Part shown: piece by piece, positions 31,511-44,090 of the stretch | Layout of the letters: each line of letters opens with the position of its first letter | Numbering within the stretch: the first letter of the stretch is position 1 | Assembly (NCBI RefSeq): GCF_029784135.1 | Contig: NC_073745.1 | Coordinates: forward strand, 239,292,191 to 239,356,190 | DNA length: 64,000 bases | Direction of reading: 5' to 3' | Source: Toxorhynchites rutilus septentrionalis | Taxonomy: Eukaryota; Arthropoda; Insecta; Diptera; Culicidae | Position numbers and translations under genes: made by a program | The notes under the pieces: model-generated | Seen by the model: the letters and a program-made list of their open reading frames with translations, nothing else | Database searches by the model: none | What the model was told of the DNA's origin: nothing

Positions 31511-32380
31511 GATTTAATATGATCAATATCACAAAAACACACAAATATACGAGCAAATTTAAAATAAAAAGTACTTGGTCTCAAAATAGAAAAAAAAATA
31601 TTTCGAAATACCAGAACAATTCGGATTTTTGATCGTAATTTTATTTGACGATATCATGATACATCACAGCATCCTATCATGATGTAATACTTCGAGTATT
31701 TTTTTTTATATTTCCATTTCCAAGCTACTAACAATGGCGTGAAAAAAAACTGTTTTCCGCCATAGCCCTTATAGTGAACCACATACATGGATATGTTTGA
31801 AGAATTACATCGTAAAACTTTTTGATAATGATTTGGTGACCCTGAAAAGGGTTGTTAGGATGTTGTGTGTTGTTCGTCCACTCCACCAGTGCTTACTACC
31901 GAGTGATGATGACACAAGGATTGGATGATGGGTATCATGATAGAAGATGCCGAAGTGGAATGAGATATGACGAAAGCCGCCCTCTCTAACCCTGGACGAG
32001 ATGGCCCCCGTGTTCTGTATGGATGATATGGTGCGTCAAAAAAAAAACACCAACGATATACACGATTATTATCATTATCCAACACAATTATAATTTTTTC
32101 TCACCTGAAAAAACATGTTACTTTATTGTAGAGACAACATATTTGAAATGGAAAAGGCAACTTTGATTTATAATTTTTCCTTCTGAGCGTTTATTCATTT
32201 CCATTTTCACTTCGAACCCATCGGAACACGATGCTTTATGTTTCAATGCTAATTTATGTCTAATTTAAGACTAACAGCACCTAATACGATATGTAGAGCA
32301 AATGGGAAATTACTTTTTTAAATATTCCTTCACTATTCCAATTTCTCTCGCCGCGTGAACTTTCCTTGGGTGAAAATGAT
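31511..32380. other. Non-coding, with one conserved-looking block at 31830-32085
   Basis: The block 31830-32085 has balanced base composition and, on the minus strand, an open frame with DAPYHPYRTRGPSRPGLERA. I have the impression of having seen this block in other mosquito sequence, but cannot name it. The remainder is AT-rich. Confidence 0.4.
31839..31852 (-). promoter_or_regulatory. Histone-mRNA-type 3' stem-loop match
   Basis: The minus strand reads ACCCTTTTCAGGGT: a stem closed by ACCCT/AGGGT-like pairing and a TTTC-type loop as in replication-dependent histone mRNAs. No histone coding frame precedes it, so it may be a relic, part of a dispersed repeat, or chance. Confidence 0.35.
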
Positions 32381-32384
32381 TTTC

Positions 32385-32735
32385 TATTTTCTATTTTCAA
32401 TTTCGACCAACCAGAAAGAGGTATTTCCGTTTGGAGATTTTTCGATTATTTGATAGTTAGTTTCATTTAATATATTATCTTATTCATTGTGATGAATTGT
32501 TATAGAGTGCTCAGATCGTTTGATGCAAAAATCTCGTAAATCCATCAGGAAATAACTGCGCGATAATTGTAAGTACATGGGCAGCCACTTGTTTCGTGAA
32601 TTTAGACCAATCAGAACTGAGTATTTTCGTTAGGATAGAGGTTGAGATTTTTCAATTGTTCGATAGTTTCATGACATATATTATTTTATTCAATTAAAAA
32701 AAAATTATGGAGTGCCGATCGATTTTCGTTTTTAA
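32385..32735 (+). repeat. Diverged tandem duplication, unit about 200 bp
   Basis: The words TTTCGACCAACCAGAAAGAG/TTTAGACCAATCAGAACTGA, GGAGATTTTTCGATTATTTG/GAGATTTTTCAATTGTTCG, ATAGTTAGTTTCAT/ATAGTTTCATG, TATATTAT and TATAGAGTGCTCAGATCG/TATGGAGTGCCGATCG recur in order. Confidence 0.65.
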
Positions 32736-32739
32736 TTTG

Positions 32740-34300
32740 TACCCCTAATATGTTCCCGGAAGACGTAAGCCTACGTCAAAATACAAGTTAATTGTTTTCG
32801 AGTGGTTTAACATATTTTATTTTAAATAATAATGTCATGCAATTCATGATTACCTCACCATCGAGCATTTTTCACATGTTCATAAAAATTGAAGCGCTGC
32901 TCAACGAATCCGTATTCCATCAATGGAAACAAATGATAATCGGAAGGATCTGGTTGTTTTTAGAGCAGAGTACGGTTCAATTTGATCAATTGTTCATGGT
33001 AATGTTCACTTCCAACAGTATCACTAGTTTCGGCGTTTCCAAACACGTTTGGCGGTTTTCCAGAAACGTTTCCTCACATCAAAATTAACACTGTTGATCT
33101 CTATGAACACCTTATACATTGTGATTTTCTTAGAACATGCTCACCGTAAGCTTCCACCACCATTATATGCAAATTGGAAATGATTTTTTAACACAACGTT
33201 CGTTCATTCACTCCCATCTAGAGATTCAATTTAAGTTTAATGGAATTATTTTAGCAGCTGCCAGAGATGCACATAAACCGGTGATAGATTCGGATCGTGA
33301 TGGAAATGATGAGCAACACCACAACTTCATGAAGTTCATTTGTCTGCACCGAACGCACAAGCCTAACCAGGCGTGGAATTCAATTTCGATGACAGCGACT
33401 GTTATCTCCTTCCGCAAACACACACCCACAATAAATCCCCAAATGAATGTTCTGAATGTGCGGAGCAGCAGAATATTGTTACGCTGCCTCAACCAGCAGG
33501 AAGCGGCGAAATACATCACGTCACTTTTCGGATGAGTGGAGCATCATCACCTAATGAGTGTAATGGTGGGAAATGAGCGCGTAAAATACCGCTGTGTAGG
33601 ATGGAACAATAATTGTGCATTCGATGATCCGTCGAGAAGAAGGAATGCTACGCATTTTGGTGGCGTCGCTACAGTTTCAAAAGAACCACCTCCGTAATAT
33701 TATAATCTGTCCATTTGTTGGCCTCAACCGTTTGTCGAGCGAAGACCGCTCCTGCCCACTTGAACCAGCTACCAGCGCTCAATCCGGATAGGATCAATGA
33801 TGGTATTTCGCAATTAAAGCTCTGCTCTAGGCCCTGCTGCTCGTTTGAGTTCCTTCCTACGGCTCGAACAGAACGACAATCAGCTTTTGTCCTCGCTGCT
33901 GTTGCTGCTTCAGCTGCTATTGTCCCCCTCCTGACGTGGCGTATGTGAACCTGATCTATCTCGATTTGTGCATTTCTCGTTCATTTCACCCGTTTCAAAC
34001 TCATACCTATGTGCATCCATTCTCCTATCGAGCAACGGACAGAAGCTTGTGGGGCCTCCGTGGAATAAGAGATTACATCACTTCCACGCTACTGAGCATA
34101 ATGAACAAATCTTTCTTGGGCTGCAAGATTTTGAAATGGATGGACACGGTGCTATCAGATGCACTTGATAGGATCGTTTGAACAGTGATTGTCAAAATTT
34201 TGGTTGGTTCACAAATGTATTTGTGAGGATATTTTGTTTCAAAATATTGCGCCACGTTGAAAGTAAATTATTCGAGTATTGATGGCTGAAGCATAAATTT
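32740..34300. other. Single-copy-looking region, no gene established
   Basis: 33230-34180 is GC-richer than its surroundings. It contains several overlapping short frames (one on plus at 33137-33535, one at 33373-33576) without recognisable domains or good splice context. It could be conserved regulatory DNA or exon fragments; the sequence alone does not decide. Confidence 0.4.
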
Positions 34301-34309
34301 TTATACACA

Positions 34310-34740
34310 TTCAATGAACAAGTGAAAAATATCCATTAGGGTAGCAATGGATGTATAAAAAAAAATTCATCATCGAATTTCAAAAACCGACCATGTGACT
34401 ATGTTTATCGACCCAGAAAAATTACCTGTGCAAAGTTACAGCTCAATCGGACATGATTTAGGGGTGCCTCAAAGCGCTGGAAGTTTTGATTTTTTGATTC
34501 TCGAAAATCTGTACATAATCGGTTTTCCAAATTTGACATGATCATTTTCTTCGCCACCCTAATATCGAAAACATCAGAACATCAATCAATATCCTTTACC
34601 ATTTGAGAAATTTCGGTTTTGTTATAAAAAAGTATTCAAAATTAATAACATTGAAAAAAATAACTTCAAAATTCTGTGTCCGTTATTGGAAAACTTAGTT
34701 TTGACATAGTTATTCGAAAATGAATGATTTTGAACAATAA
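34310..34740 (+). repeat. Dispersed repeat family D
   Basis: Contains TTACAGCTCAATCGGACATG, GGGTGCCTCAAAGCGCTGG and GAAGTTTTGATTTTTTGATT. The same words with changes recur at 43495-43560 and 43840-43900. Non-coding. Confidence 0.55.
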
Positions 34741-34813
34741 AGTTGAACGAAATTTTGAAAAATTCCCAAAAATTACATTGGAATTGGGAAATAACCGTCC
34801 TTTATGGGGAGTT

Positions 34814-35087
34814 CTTCTTCTTCTTCAATGGCACTAACGTTCCTAGAGGAACTTCGCCGTCTCAACGTAGTATTACTTGCGTCATTTTTATTAGTACTTA
34901 GTTGAGATTTCTATGCCAAATAACACGCCTTGAATGCATTTTGAGTGGCAAGCTCTAGAATACGCGTGATCACAGTGCAAGTCGGAGGAAATTTCTTTGA
35001 CGAAAAATTCCCCCGACCAGAACGGGAATCGAACCCGAACACCCGGCATGTTAGTTATGACGCTAACCACTCGGCCAAGGGAGCACA
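34814..35087 (-). mobile_element. tRNA-derived SINE-A
   Basis: The head on the minus strand is GTGCTCCCTTGGCCGAGTGG, the B box is GGTTCGATTCCCGTTC, and the 3' end is AATGGCACTAACG complement with a GAAGAA tail. The target duplication ATGGGGAGTT lies at 34804-34813 and 35088-35097. Confidence 0.93.
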
Positions 35088-35097
35088 ATGGGGAGTT

Positions 35098-36773
35098 ACA
35101 AATAGCTAAACGATTAATTTAGAGCTCTACTGTACCCCTCAGAATAGTATTTTATACTGCGATGAGAACACGAAGTTCTTATCGCAGGAATCTTAATGAT
35201 CTTGGTTTGTCCAATTTCGGGTGTTTTTACGCAACTAGTAAATACAAATCGATTTTTCTTTATGAAAACCACATATATTCGATACGAGTTTGGGTTTGTT
35301 GAACAGCCCCAAGTCTCTAGTTGCTAATACTACTAATACTATCATGCGTTGGAATAATTGATTTTTTTATGTTTTTTAACGATTTTCCTCAAAGAAAAAT
35401 TATGATCATGGTCCAAAAAATGACCATGGTTTGTGCGGTTTAGAACATAGATCAGCTTTTTTGAATGAAAAAATTAGAACTTTCAAGTACGTGTTGTATT
35501 TATCATTGTTTAAGTTTACTGTCATCATATTGATCCATTCATATTTGAGCTTTCTTCAGAATATTGCCTTTTCTATGCCATTTTTTAGAAGTGTTCACAT
35601 CAACACACTCAGCATAGAGAAACTTTATTTTTGCTATGCGCGAAGGACACAATGAACAAACTTGAGCGCGCCAAGAGGTTGCTATAGAAATCATGTGGAC
35701 AAATCGACATTAGTGAATTGAACAACTCATGATCAGAATCGAGGTCACCGAAATACGTTAATTTAATGGTTTAGCTATGTAAGCTATGTAAGTGTTACAA
35801 TCCAGAAAAGTTCTGAATACGTGCCAAACAATCATCTGGTGATTGATTAAAAGTTAGGTCAAATGAGAGGCGCTTTGACACCAGGATTTTTAAAAAAACA
35901 TGTGAATCCGTAAAAATATACTATTTAACAACTGTCAATCATTAAAAAGTTTTATTTATATGTTTAGAAACAATGGAATACCTTATTTGACAAAGGTATG
36001 ATGAATTAGAGCTTTCAACAAAGTGGACAAACCAAAATCATTTACCTTACCATTTGAGACTAAAAAAAGGTCCCTGTTTCCGATGGCAAGTCGACAGATT
36101 TAGTTCCATTTTATGCGATGAAATTTTCGGAGAACTAGGATTGTTTCATTGACTGCCTCAGGAGAGGCAGCCGTCTCCTCTACTTTCCTAGAAGTGTGTC
36201 TGGATTCACGAAAATTTAAAGAAGTTTTATTACATCAGCACATAATTGTATTTATTAGAACTTTTAGGCACACGCTGTAAATGTTATTGCCATTTCACAT
36301 ACATACGGGATTTTTACTTGCTTCGAATTGGCTGTTTCAAAAACACTTATTTGGTCCATGATTAGGCTGTACGTATTTGTTGACCATTTACTTAAACTTG
36401 AAACACAATAGGCTGTTCAGAGAAAGAATAAAAAAATGACTACAAATGTCGGTTAATATCTCGATTAATTGAAATAACTGGATATCTGCTAATATAATCG
36501 AGTAATTTTGTATCAAATAATGCATGATCGATATATGAATACGTCGAACAAACTGGGCGATCATTGCGAATAATAAAACGAGGAATCATTTTCAAAGTTT
36601 ATACATTTTGTAAGAGGTAAACTGTTTTTTTTTAAGTTCTGAGGCGCTTTGGTTTTGAGGAATTACGCTTGTTTGGAGAATCTTACACGGATAGATGTTG
36701 GAATAGAATTGAAATGGCATTGTTAGGGATCGATTCGCATGCACTCATTTGGTCGGTCATGCACCACACATTG
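35098..36773. other. AT-rich non-coding stretch
   Basis: No coding block, inverted-repeat element or tandem array recognised. Confidence 0.45.
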
Positions 36774-36775
36774 TA

Positions 36776-37601
36776 CAGCGCGGACTCGATTATATACAGT
36801 TTTTGATTTCTTTTCACTGTGTATCATCGAATCCTGTATATAATCGAGTCAAAAAAAACATTTTTTTATTTGTTTTTTTTTGCATGTACTTTTACTTTTC
36901 GATTTTTGAAAACAAAAGAGGAATTTGTTATTTGATTCACCCCCTTAAAGTCAGAAACACCTTACTCACATGAAAAAAATAAATTTGTTCATATTATCTC
37001 AGGAGGTGGTAGACGATCATATTTGATGAAAAAAAAATCCCTCTACACATATGTTCGAATTTCAACAATGACAGAGTTTTTTTTCTTTCGGACTCTGTTG
37101 CCTCAAACTGGCTCTACTTGAAAAAGTACGCTACGGACGACGATTCTGATTCATTTGAAAGATGAGAAAATTTATTACAGGATATAGTGGTGGAACAACT
37201 AAATTAGTGGATTTTAATAACATTTTGGTTTAAAAATTGATAATCTTTAATGTGTTATTATTAATTTTATCCTAAAAATTTATATTAAACTAGATTGTTT
37301 CTATCAATTAAATTGAAGTTCATTAACCGCTCTACAATTTGTTCTTTGACGCCCAACTTCTATCTTTTTTAATTTGGATGCAATATCGATATGAACAATT
37401 CCTGGTGAAAATTCAAGAAAAATCTTCAAAAATCACGATTTTTACCCCACTGTACATGTAATAGACACTTAAACTTCACCTTCACATTGAAAGGTTACAT
37501 TTCTTCTTGAAATAAGTCATATTTGAAATATAAAATAAAAATATTTTTTTCTAAACTGTATATAATCGAGTCCAAAATTGTATATAATCGAGTCCGACCT
37601 G
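36776..37601. mobile_element. 826-bp non-autonomous element with CAG...CTG ends (pogo/Tigger-like)
   Basis: The left end is CAGCGCGGACTCGATTATAT, and the right end read inward is CAGGTCGGACTCGATTATAT. They are flanked by TA at 36774-36775 and 37602-37603. The subterminal word GACTCGATTATATACA is repeated twice at the right end and again, inverted, near 36830 on the left. It is related to the ends at 8920 and 30798, which carry CCGG in place of ATAC. No transposase. Confidence 0.82.
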
Positions 37602-37603
37602 TA

Positions 37604-38760
37604 TTCAGAATGGAAGGAAGTGATTTGGATAGCGACAACGTAAATAAAATACCAAGTACATTACATCGACCAAGTTTTAAAAACACAACTGTCATGTTGA
37701 AATTATTCTTTGCTTTATTTATTTATTATATGAAAAAAATCTAGTAATCTATCTACGTTGGGATGGGGATAAAGATAGAAATGGAAAAGGGAACTAACTT
37801 TTTTGATACTTGCTCATCTTTCGTGGTGTCGGTCGTCAACAGGTAATATGTTGATATATTATCAATTTTCAGACACCTAGAGAAATTTGTGGTTTTTTGG
37901 GCATTTTGCAGCAAAACAAAACCTTCTTTGATCACGAAACCTTCCAAACAAAGAAATAACAACTGTATGCAATGTTTACATTCAACAGGAACGGGGCAGT
38001 ACACATCAAAATGGTACGGAGCATATTTGGATAAACTTTTTCCACATTTTGTATATTCAAGTTAATTAATTAGGAGATATTACTCCCATGCCGATTATTT
38101 ACGGCGAGGGCATCCAAAAAGCCCTTTCTCAAAACCTAGAGTTTAGAATAAGTTTTTCAAATTGGCCTTTTGGAAGACTAGAAGCAAATGAACTGCAAAA
38201 GTTTAAAACCTCAGTAATTCAACACTCTATCTCTTCAATTTTAGTTTCACTTTAGACAGCGATTGGTCAACAACATGTGTTAAAGCTGAGAATTAATTTG
38301 GAATTTCTTATTTATTGATTTTTTAAATTTCTTTTGCCAGAAGCAAGCTTGGGCGAATTCGGGAGGGTTTCCGGGCTTATTGATTACTTTTTCGATAGAT
38401 CATTCAATTTTCGCAAGTTTCCATTGAAGGTGACGTCAAAGAGCACCACGTTTTAATCCTGATGTGAAAAAGGTATTTTACTGCGGTTAGATTTGTGTTC
38501 CTCGATTGAAAATTGAAGGTGATCATTTGTTCCTCTGCGAAAGGTGCTGCCTAGTATAATTTGTGAATCATTAATTATTATAATTTTTCTTTGATAATGA
38601 TATTTTTGGGTGCATTGAAGATGTAATTTAGCTAGAAGATTTCACAGCTCTTGGTGTAGGCCCACGTTCCTCCACCTATGGCCCTGAAACTACCCATCCG
38701 TCTTTTTCAATAAGTATAGAAACTATGTACTCAACATTTTATATTTTGTTTAATATATTA
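37604..38760. other. AT-rich non-coding stretch
   Basis: Short frames only; no feature recognised. Confidence 0.45.
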
Positions 38761-38830
38761 TACAGGGTCTTTCAGATTAAACGCTCACCCAACACATTTT
38801 AATAACTTCTACAAAAGTGAACCGATTTTA

Positions 38831-39105
38831 TTTTTTCTTCTTCTTAAATGGCACTAACGTTCCTAGAGGAATTTCACCGTCTTAACGTAGTTTTACTTGC
38901 GTCATTTTTACTAGTACTTAGTTGAGATTTCTATGCCAAATAACACGCCTTGAATGCATTCTGAGTGGCAAGCTCTAGAATACGCGTGACCACAGTGCAA
39001 GTCGGATGAAATTTCTTTGACGAAAAATTCCTCCGACCAGAACGGGAATCGAACCCGAACCTCCGGCATGTTAGGTATGACACTAACCACTCGGCCACAG
39101 GAGCA
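38831..39105 (-). mobile_element. tRNA-derived SINE-A inside the degenerate Tc1/mariner
   Basis: Same structure as the copy at 34814. The sequence CGATTTTATTTTTT on the left (about 38823) and CGATTTTTTTTTTT on the right (39106 on) forms the likely target duplication. Confidence 0.9.
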
Positions 39106-39136
39106 CGATTTTTTTTTTTTAAGTCTAAGATAAAGC

Positions 39137-39400
39137 TTATTTTAGGACATTGTGACCACCCCTTTTTTCGATAACGCGTTTTAAACGGTGAACAAAACTC
39201 TTCATGCACAACTCTAACATTACGACTTCGATGTGGTTGAAAATCCGAGTTATTTCTTCTTTAAGTTCCTCCAAACTTTGTGGCTTATTAACATAGCAAC
39301 GGTCCTTCACGACGAGAAATGTTGAAATTCTTACCATAAGAGGACAAAGTTTCATTAAGGCTTCGATTCTTGTAAATACACATTCTTGTAAATTGTACAA
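39137..39400 (-). pseudogene. Tc1/mariner-type transposase C-terminal fragment
   Basis: The minus-strand frame reads YVNKPQSLEELKEEITRIFN, a HIEVVMLELCMKSFVHRLKR block and ENRGGH-like IEKRGGHN. This pattern (NxPQsLeeLKeeI, then RCMxxFxxRLxxCIxxxGGH) is the usual C-terminal tail of gambol/IS630-type transposases. The catalytic core is absent, lost by internal deletion. Confidence 0.7.
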
Positions 39401-39554
39401 AAACCATCCAATCAGATTGAACGAGTAGCCGAATGTTATCGTTCCGAAGTGGGAAACGCAGTGTTACCATCGACGGAGCAAAATTTTTTTTTTTTATAAG
39501 GAGCCATTCTATTTTTTACCCTGTAATTCTAATGAATATTCACCAACACACACT

Positions 39555-40125
39555 GGGGGTTGTGTAACATCTACCTGAATACCATTCACCCGAAATACGT
39601 CCGCCTGAAGCATATTTACCCGAATGTAACAAACACCCGAATGACGTTCACCCGAATGTAATAAAGAAAAATTACGACAAATCAGGTTATGAGTTTTGTC
39701 GAATCTCCTGATAATAAATAAGAGTTTATCAGTCCAATATGAGAGAGCAACAAAAATATACAGTAAAATGAAAAATAGTAATAATGTAATTTGAAAATGA
39801 TGCGGGAAACATCGCTGATTCATTTTTTAAAAATTTGTTTAGGCACAATTAGCATGTCGTCTGCTTTTCTTTTCGGTATTGTTCTTTGAGGCTAAGAGAT
39901 TGCCTGGTGTATTACGTCGGCCCGGTTAATTTTTGCTTCGAAATACGTCAATCATATTTCAATGCAAAAATTAACAAAGGAGCTTCTCTGTCGGGTGGTG
40001 TTCAACTGATTTTTATTTATTATTAGGATTTCTACAAAATTTTAATCTTTTTGGTTCAACGTTTCTTTCTTTCTCATTCGGGTAAACGTTCTATCCAGAT
40101 AAATGGTATTCGAGTGATATTGCCT
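39555..40125. mobile_element. MITE/foldback-like element with ATTCGGGT iterations
   Basis: The left part (39570-39662) has ACCCGAA repeated about every 20-30 bp (TTCACCCGAA, TTTACCCGAATGTAAC, ACACCCGAATGACG, TTCACCCGAATGTAAT). The right part (40075-40120) has CATTCGGGTAAACG and GGTATTCGAGTGATATTG in the opposite sense, so the iterations form inverted subterminal arrays. Boundaries are approximate, and no target duplication was fixed. Confidence 0.6.
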
Positions 40126-42925
40126 TTCACATTGTAGTAGACTCTCGCTGTGTTATTATACGGTTCTTTTATCTCCTTCCAACGCATTATCTGTCTTTTT
40201 TTTAAATTTTTTTTTACAGATTTCAATATCTCATTCTATGAATTTTATGCCGACTTGAAATTGACAGTTTTCTGCTACGTGTATGGTCTACGTGATCCAA
40301 ATTACTGGATAATGTTTAAAAATGGATTTGAAAGTCCATCATACCATTGCACTATGGATATGATTCAAAATAACATAACAACATAATAACATAACAAAAT
40401 AAAATAATAAAATAATAATAATGGGTTTAAAAACCCAGTTGAACCCGAGAGACATCGTCGAGACGGCGTTTTCTGGCATTCCAACCCTAAAAACGGAAGA
40501 GGTTCTTACGTCGAATTCTCACTGGAGTAAACAGAAGATCCGTTGCGATAATCCAAAACAAAACAAAATCGCGAGGTTTCCGAGGTATCGACGGACATCG
40601 ACGGCTAAGCCACAAATCCAGCTTCACAAATCATTGTTAGAACCAACTCGACGTTGAGTAAGGTAATTTTGTTGCCCGAAAACGCTCGGCCATATGGGTT
40701 GGCTGACCAACAGTTCATCAGATGCGAAATCCATATGCGGAAAATGGAAAATGTTGTAGCAAGCGACGGACAATACTTTCTAGATAAGAAATGTTTTCTT
40801 TACAATAGAACTTTGACCAAACAACTGCGGATTTTAATGTGTACACTAGTTAGTTTTCACAATATATTGTGTAAAAATATTGTTAAACATTTCAAGATCG
40901 AATTTTGAAAAGAACATATGACCCATTCCATGAGGTTATGCACCAAAGAACTAAATTTCAAATCTTGTTTCAGGAGAGAATTGAAAAAGTTATTTGAATA
41001 AGCACTGGTTATATCATAATTTTTTTGTAACAAATAAAAATTTTATGCACCAACCTTTGCCAAAGGCGAGTTAAAAAAACTACATAATTATGTTAAAAAT
41101 ATTTTAGGTTATCACTATTTTTATTTTTCTTGAGCTATCTCTGCACATGCTTAACCATACTTCAATGTCTATATACCATTGAATGGGTGATTAAATGCTT
41201 GTTCGAAGAGCCATGAGTAGACCTACGTTTCATTCTATAATTTATGAGAAACAAGCATTTGAAAAACATGTATTTTGAAGCGTTGTCACGTAACAAAAAT
41301 AGAGCATTTTTTTAGTTTATCAGATGAACATAGGTTCAAACATTTTTATACTCTGAGTTTTCTCTGAGCAAACAATGAAGGTCAACAACCCACCAAATTT
41401 GGTTGAGATCGGTCCACAAATAGAAGAGTATCAACTGTCTCCAAAAGTTGTTGTCACGTCACGACAAATATACGATCCATTCCAGTGTGACGTAATAACA
41501 TTTTGATTAACTACAAATACTTTTTTGCCTTTTCATGAACAAAGCACACAAAGTTAAACGATGTTATAGTAAAATTAAGAAAGTTTCCAACAAGAATCAT
41601 CAGTTGGAGAATATTTTATAGTTAGATTGGCCTGTTGTCAGTCAAATATTTTTGTGAAGTGGCAACACCTGACTTTTTGCTGTTTCGGACTGTTGAACAA
41701 TAATGATTAATTAAATTAATTACAGTTCCGTTTCAAAACATATAAATGATCTTTCTTCTATGTTCTATTAACAATACATAAACGTAGATTCCATAATACA
41801 AGATATAATCTTATTCCAACTTTCGGTTTGCTGATGGTAGTATAAGCAATGCAGTCTGTGCTGCATTATAGCTGAAGACGTAGTAAAATAAAAAAAGAAT
41901 AAAAATACTAAAAAAAATATGGAAAACCGGATATGTTGACATATATTCATGGGTGTGCGAAGAGGAATAAAAAAAAGAATAATGTTTGATAGTGAAAGAT
42001 AGTATTTAAGTGAGAGGGAGATAATGTTTGAGTGTGAAGAACTTAGCCTTAGGGCGACGTGTGTGGAGCTATACAAAGAAAGTGCAAATACAAATGCACA
42101 CGCAAACATCAACGATCAACGATTAAAGTGAACGTCAACGTCAAAGTCAGAGTCATTTCAAACACGCAATCATGAACGCCCTTGCATGTGCGCGGATGCA
42201 TACAAACAACTTATCAAAAGTTTCTGATAGCAAAATCAAATACGTTCCCCCTGTAGTGAGCGCCACTCGATGAACCAGGATTGTTCTAGCCATTGATGGT
42301 AAGCGCCAGAATGAACGTGTGAAACAAACACGATATAAAAATTGGAGGTCGGTTTAGGACCACTCCGACTTTTCCCAAATAACGGCGTGTATTACAGGTA
42401 ACAGGTAGATTCAATTTATATAGCTTATTTCGATGAACATACCATAAACAATTAAAATTGATTTGTTTCGCAATGTTTCAGAATCTAAAAGAACATAGAA
42501 CTTATTTTGCACACAGGTCGAATATATTTCTTCTCTGTTTTTGAAGGAATGAAAACGTAAAATGGCACTAAAACACTGCACCATGAAGGGAAAAACAAGA
42601 CGAAACTTCCTGTTAAAATACACAACGAAGTGTCTAAGTATCTGCCAATGTAGAAAGTATGATTCATAATCATTGGATTCGAGATATATTTTTAGTACCA
42701 AATGCCATTCCTATCTGTATGTTTTGTTTTAAATGCGGTAAACAAAATCTTAACGCTTTGAACATACTAAAAATCCAGACCACGATAGAATCATCTATCG
42801 TAACCAAAATGAGAATTCAATTAGGTATATCAATTGTCAAAACTTATTTTATTTTAATTTCTCGATAACAAGCATATGAGTGTTTTTGGAAAAAAACGTT
42901 TCTGTTGAAGTTCGAGACTTAGTTT
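40126..42925. other. Non-coding stretch, no gene established
   Basis: 40421-40657 has a 78-residue frame (MGLKTQLNPRD...) after an (ATA)-rich tract, with no domain recognised. 42300-42400 contains TATAAAA (about 42335), then ATTGGAGGTCGGTTTAGGAC, which could be a promoter or part of a solo LTR; no LTR boundary was found. Confidence 0.4.
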
Positions 42926-42928
42926 AAC

Positions 42929-43160
42929 GTGAAACTATGCAAAGGTGCGTCAGAAACGGTTACTGGAGAATATTATCTCATCGTTTTGAAGAATTTGACG
43001 GGCATAATCACCCGAATTCGATCCGAATATCACAATCCAAAAAATTGGGCTCTTCTACGCGATAGTGCAACTAAATTATTTTTTGCTCGAAATCATGTCT
43101 GTGTTAAAAGCACATTTTATAACGTGATAAATACCCGAAGCTTCAACAGAAGCGTTGAAC
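42929..43160 (+). pseudogene. Mariner-type transposase relic
   Basis: The frame includes ETVTGEYYLIVLKNLTGIIT, RIRSEYHNPKNWALLRDSA and FFARNHVCV. In known mariners this is the segment QTVTGEYYLxVLxxL..R..RP...WxLLHDNAPSH...FLAxxxV, around the second catalytic Asp. Here HDNAPSH is eroded to RDSAT and the NHPPYSPDLAP block is lost. No terminal repeats were found. Confidence 0.75.
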
Positions 43161-43489
43161 CTCGATTCATTGAAACGAGCTAGAGCATTTGAATCGTCAT
43201 TCAGTTGATGTAAAAAAATGTAATGAAGCGGCAGGAAACTACTTTGAATGTTAAAATCAACAAATATTGGAATAACTTGTTCAATAGCTCTTTTTCACTT
43301 CCACTTCCGAAATTTATTTGACACGCTGTTGACAGTGTCAAAACAAAGCCAAGTTGGATAACATTCGGGTTTGGTAGTTGCCAAAATATTGGTCCACAAT
43401 CTTTTCCAAAATATGAAATGGATAGCCCTGAATCAAACACTACTGCCATACACTCGACAAAAAAATGTTCACCACCTTGAAAAAACACC

Positions 43490-44090
43490 CGAATTGCCGA
43501 ATTTCAGCTCAATCGGACCTAAGAGAGAGTAGCGCAAAGCGGTCAAAGTTTGAGTTTTTTGAAAATCGAAAAATCACCCAAAGGGGGAGTAAAGGAAATC
43601 GGGTTTTTCGAAAAAAAAAAAAATTTTGATGCGAAATGTCTTGAAATTACATGAAACGTCGAGCTCTAGTGTCATCTAAAAAAAAATTCGTAAAAAATCG
43701 ACATTCTGGGACTTAGTGTTTTTTCGGAGTACGAAACGAAAAGTATGGTTTTGGGTGCCAATAAAAATAGTTATATAGATTTTTCATTCGCAACATGCAA
43801 CGAAATGTTGATTCGCACGATAATATACCCTATGCAAAATATTAGCTCATTCGGACTTCAATTACTGGTGTCACAAACGTTAAAATTTGAGTTTTTTTAA
43901 AAACGAAAAATCACCGAAAATCGAAGTTTTCAAAAAAAAAGTTTGATGTCAAATGTCTTAAAATTGCATTAATCGTCGAGATTTAAAGTTGTCTTGAATT
44001 TTTTTTAATGTTTTTTTGGCACTTGATCGTTTTTCCGACTGAAAATCGATTTTTAACAAAAAAAAAATATTTTTTTGAGATAACGTTAAA
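43490..44090 (+). repeat. Family D: diverged tandem duplication, unit about 350 bp
   Basis: The unit begins near 43500 and again near 43850. Shared words are AGCTCAATCGGAC/AGCTCATTCGGAC, GTTTGAGTTTTTTGAAAATC/ATTTGAGTTTTTTTAAAAAC, GAAAAATCACC, GATG-GAAATGTCTT-AAATT and CGTCGAG. Non-coding. Confidence 0.7.

Larger units (their letters stand above)
38763..39523 (-). mobile_element. Degenerate Tc1/mariner-type element carrying a SINE
   Basis: The ends are CAGGGTCTTTCAG (left) and, read inward, CAGGGTAAAAAATAG (right), with TA at 38761-38762 and 39524-39525. Without the SINE the element is about 0.48 kb. The minus strand keeps a transposase C-terminus (39137-39400). The CAGGGTGTT-style end is reminiscent of gambol-like or related IS630/mariner groups. 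Confidence 0.7.

Noticed and set aside
30711..31584. Long Ser/Leu-rich minus-strand frames of 278-281 codons
   Set aside because: They are translations of the GA-rich satellite; no start context, domain or complexity.
33137..33576. Overlapping plus-strand frames of 132 and 67 codons
   Set aside because: Different frames over the same GC-richer DNA with no motif or supporting splice signals; left as unassigned.
42330..42400. TATAAAA followed by a GGTCGG element as a promoter or solo LTR
   Set aside because: No LTR ends, target duplication or downstream gene could be found; single weak match.
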